NCBI RefSeq assembly: GCF_014837065.1
Contig: NZ_JACSPP010000002.1
Location: 1-64,000 of the forward strand
From: Phocaeicola intestinalis
Lineage (GTDB): Bacteria; Bacteroidota; Bacteroidia; Bacteroidales; Bacteroidaceae
Reading direction: 5' to 3'
DNA: 64,000 nucleotides
In this document: positions 63,827 through 64,000 of the stretch, piece after piece
Numbering within the stretch: position 1 is the stretch's first letter
Layout of the letters: each line of letters starts with the position of its first letter
Translations under genes and position numbers: made by a program
Notes under the pieces: model-generated
Told to the model about the DNA's origin: nothing
Seen by the model: only the letters and a program-made list of their open reading frames with translations
Database searches by the model: none

Positions 63827-63871
63827 AGTATTCAGAACCTTGTCACCTTGTCAACTTGTTACCTAAAAAAT

Positions 63872-64000
63872 TTATCTCAATTTCGCTCCCAGTTTTGTTT
63901 CCAGGTTCTGCACCAGCTTGTTCATCAGCTTGTCTATCTGCTTGTCGTTCAGCGTGGCGTTTTCGTCCTGCAGGGTGAAGCTCACCGCGTAACTCTTCTT
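63872..64000 (-). CDS. Phenylalanyl-tRNA synthetase beta subunit, 3' end only
   Basis: The last 42 codons and stop of a reverse-strand gene cut by the window edge. The residues read KKSYAVSFTLQDENATLNDK and then QIDKLMNKLVQNLETKLGAK, matching the end of the FDX-ACB (anticodon-binding) domain of PheT, which helps charge tRNA-Phe. Stop codon TAA at 63872-63874. Identity rests on this short segment but is quite specific. Confidence 0.8.
   Translation of the reverse strand, partial: KKSYAVSFTLQDENATLNDKQIDKLMNKLVQNLETKLGAKLR

Larger units (their letters stand above)
63620..63871. other. Repeat-rich spacer between yebC-like gene and pheT
   Basis: Contains a short tandem tract of GGACTAGG-like units (63655-63685), the terminal-inverted-repeat element 63699-63826 with a 28-bp palindrome inside, and an ACCTTGTCAACTTGTTACC tail (63843-63863). 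No TAnnTTTG box for the yebC-like gene was found. Confidence 0.5.

Overview
The window reads as chromosome of a Bacteroidaceae member (Bacteroides/Phocaeicola type). The evidence is a SusC/SusD pair, many lipoproteins with an S-x-x-C or similar lipobox, promoters that match the Bacteroidetes -7 consensus TAnnTTTG (some with a TTG about 20 bp upstream), no need for Shine-Dalgarno sites, and gene neighbourhoods typical of the order (bamD-rpoZ-DUF4293; rlmI-exonuclease-DUF5063 beside ftsK-lolA-trxB). No rRNA, tRNA, CRISPR array or prophage was seen.

Layout. 1-0.9 kb: an unknown lipoprotein and a left edge rich in short repeats. 0.9-16.2 kb: a GNAT acetyltransferase, a membrane-spanning TPR regulator of SusR type, then a one-strand polysaccharide utilisation locus: SusC, SusD, a strikingly AT-rich unknown lipoprotein, a LysO lysine exporter split in two genes, a GH2 beta-galactosidase-like enzyme and a GH63 alpha-glucosidase-like lipoprotein. 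The SusC-to-GH63 stretch is flanked by inverted copies of a noncoding repeat. 16.4-25.8 kb: a DUF362 ferredoxin-like protein and then a cluster that looks devoted to phosphorus compounds: a calcineurin-like phosphatase, a beta-helix lipoprotein, a TonB receptor, a PhnO-like acetyltransferase, a Cys-rich unknown protein and a histidine acid phosphatase. 25.9-48.3 kb: mostly housekeeping genes (mfd, lipB, a YbdG-type MscS channel, rsmG, gcvP, uvrB, bamD, rpoZ, glmS, rlmI). 48.3-59.5 kb: ftsK, lolA-like, trxB, an M16 peptidase, an ABC exporter pair (DUF5687 plus ATPase), an NlpC/P60 lipoprotein and a DUF4858-like protein. 59.5-64 kb: a BtuC/BtuF-like uptake pair without its ATPase, a flavodoxin-type reductase with a TSCPD protein, a YebC-family regulator and the 3' end of pheT.

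How genes work together. The SusR-like regulator probably senses an oligosaccharide in the periplasm and drives the SusCD operon, whose GH2 and GH63 enzymes would trim beta-galactoside and alpha-glucoside linkages. The TonB receptor and beta-helix lipoprotein share an operon and sit between phosphatases, suggesting import of phosphorylated compounds or of phosphate released from them. Both are inferences from content and order.

The most unusual content is noncoding. Two short IS5-like miniature elements (192 and 90 bp, perfect 17-bp ends, TNA target duplications) differ by one deletion between ATCG microhomologies. Two families of intergenic elements carry tandem units of exactly 23 bp that vary in copy number. 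A third family keeps its terminal inverted repeats but carries a different inner hairpin in each copy. Several divergent gene pairs have -7 boxes only 12-14 bp apart, so the two promoters should exclude each other.
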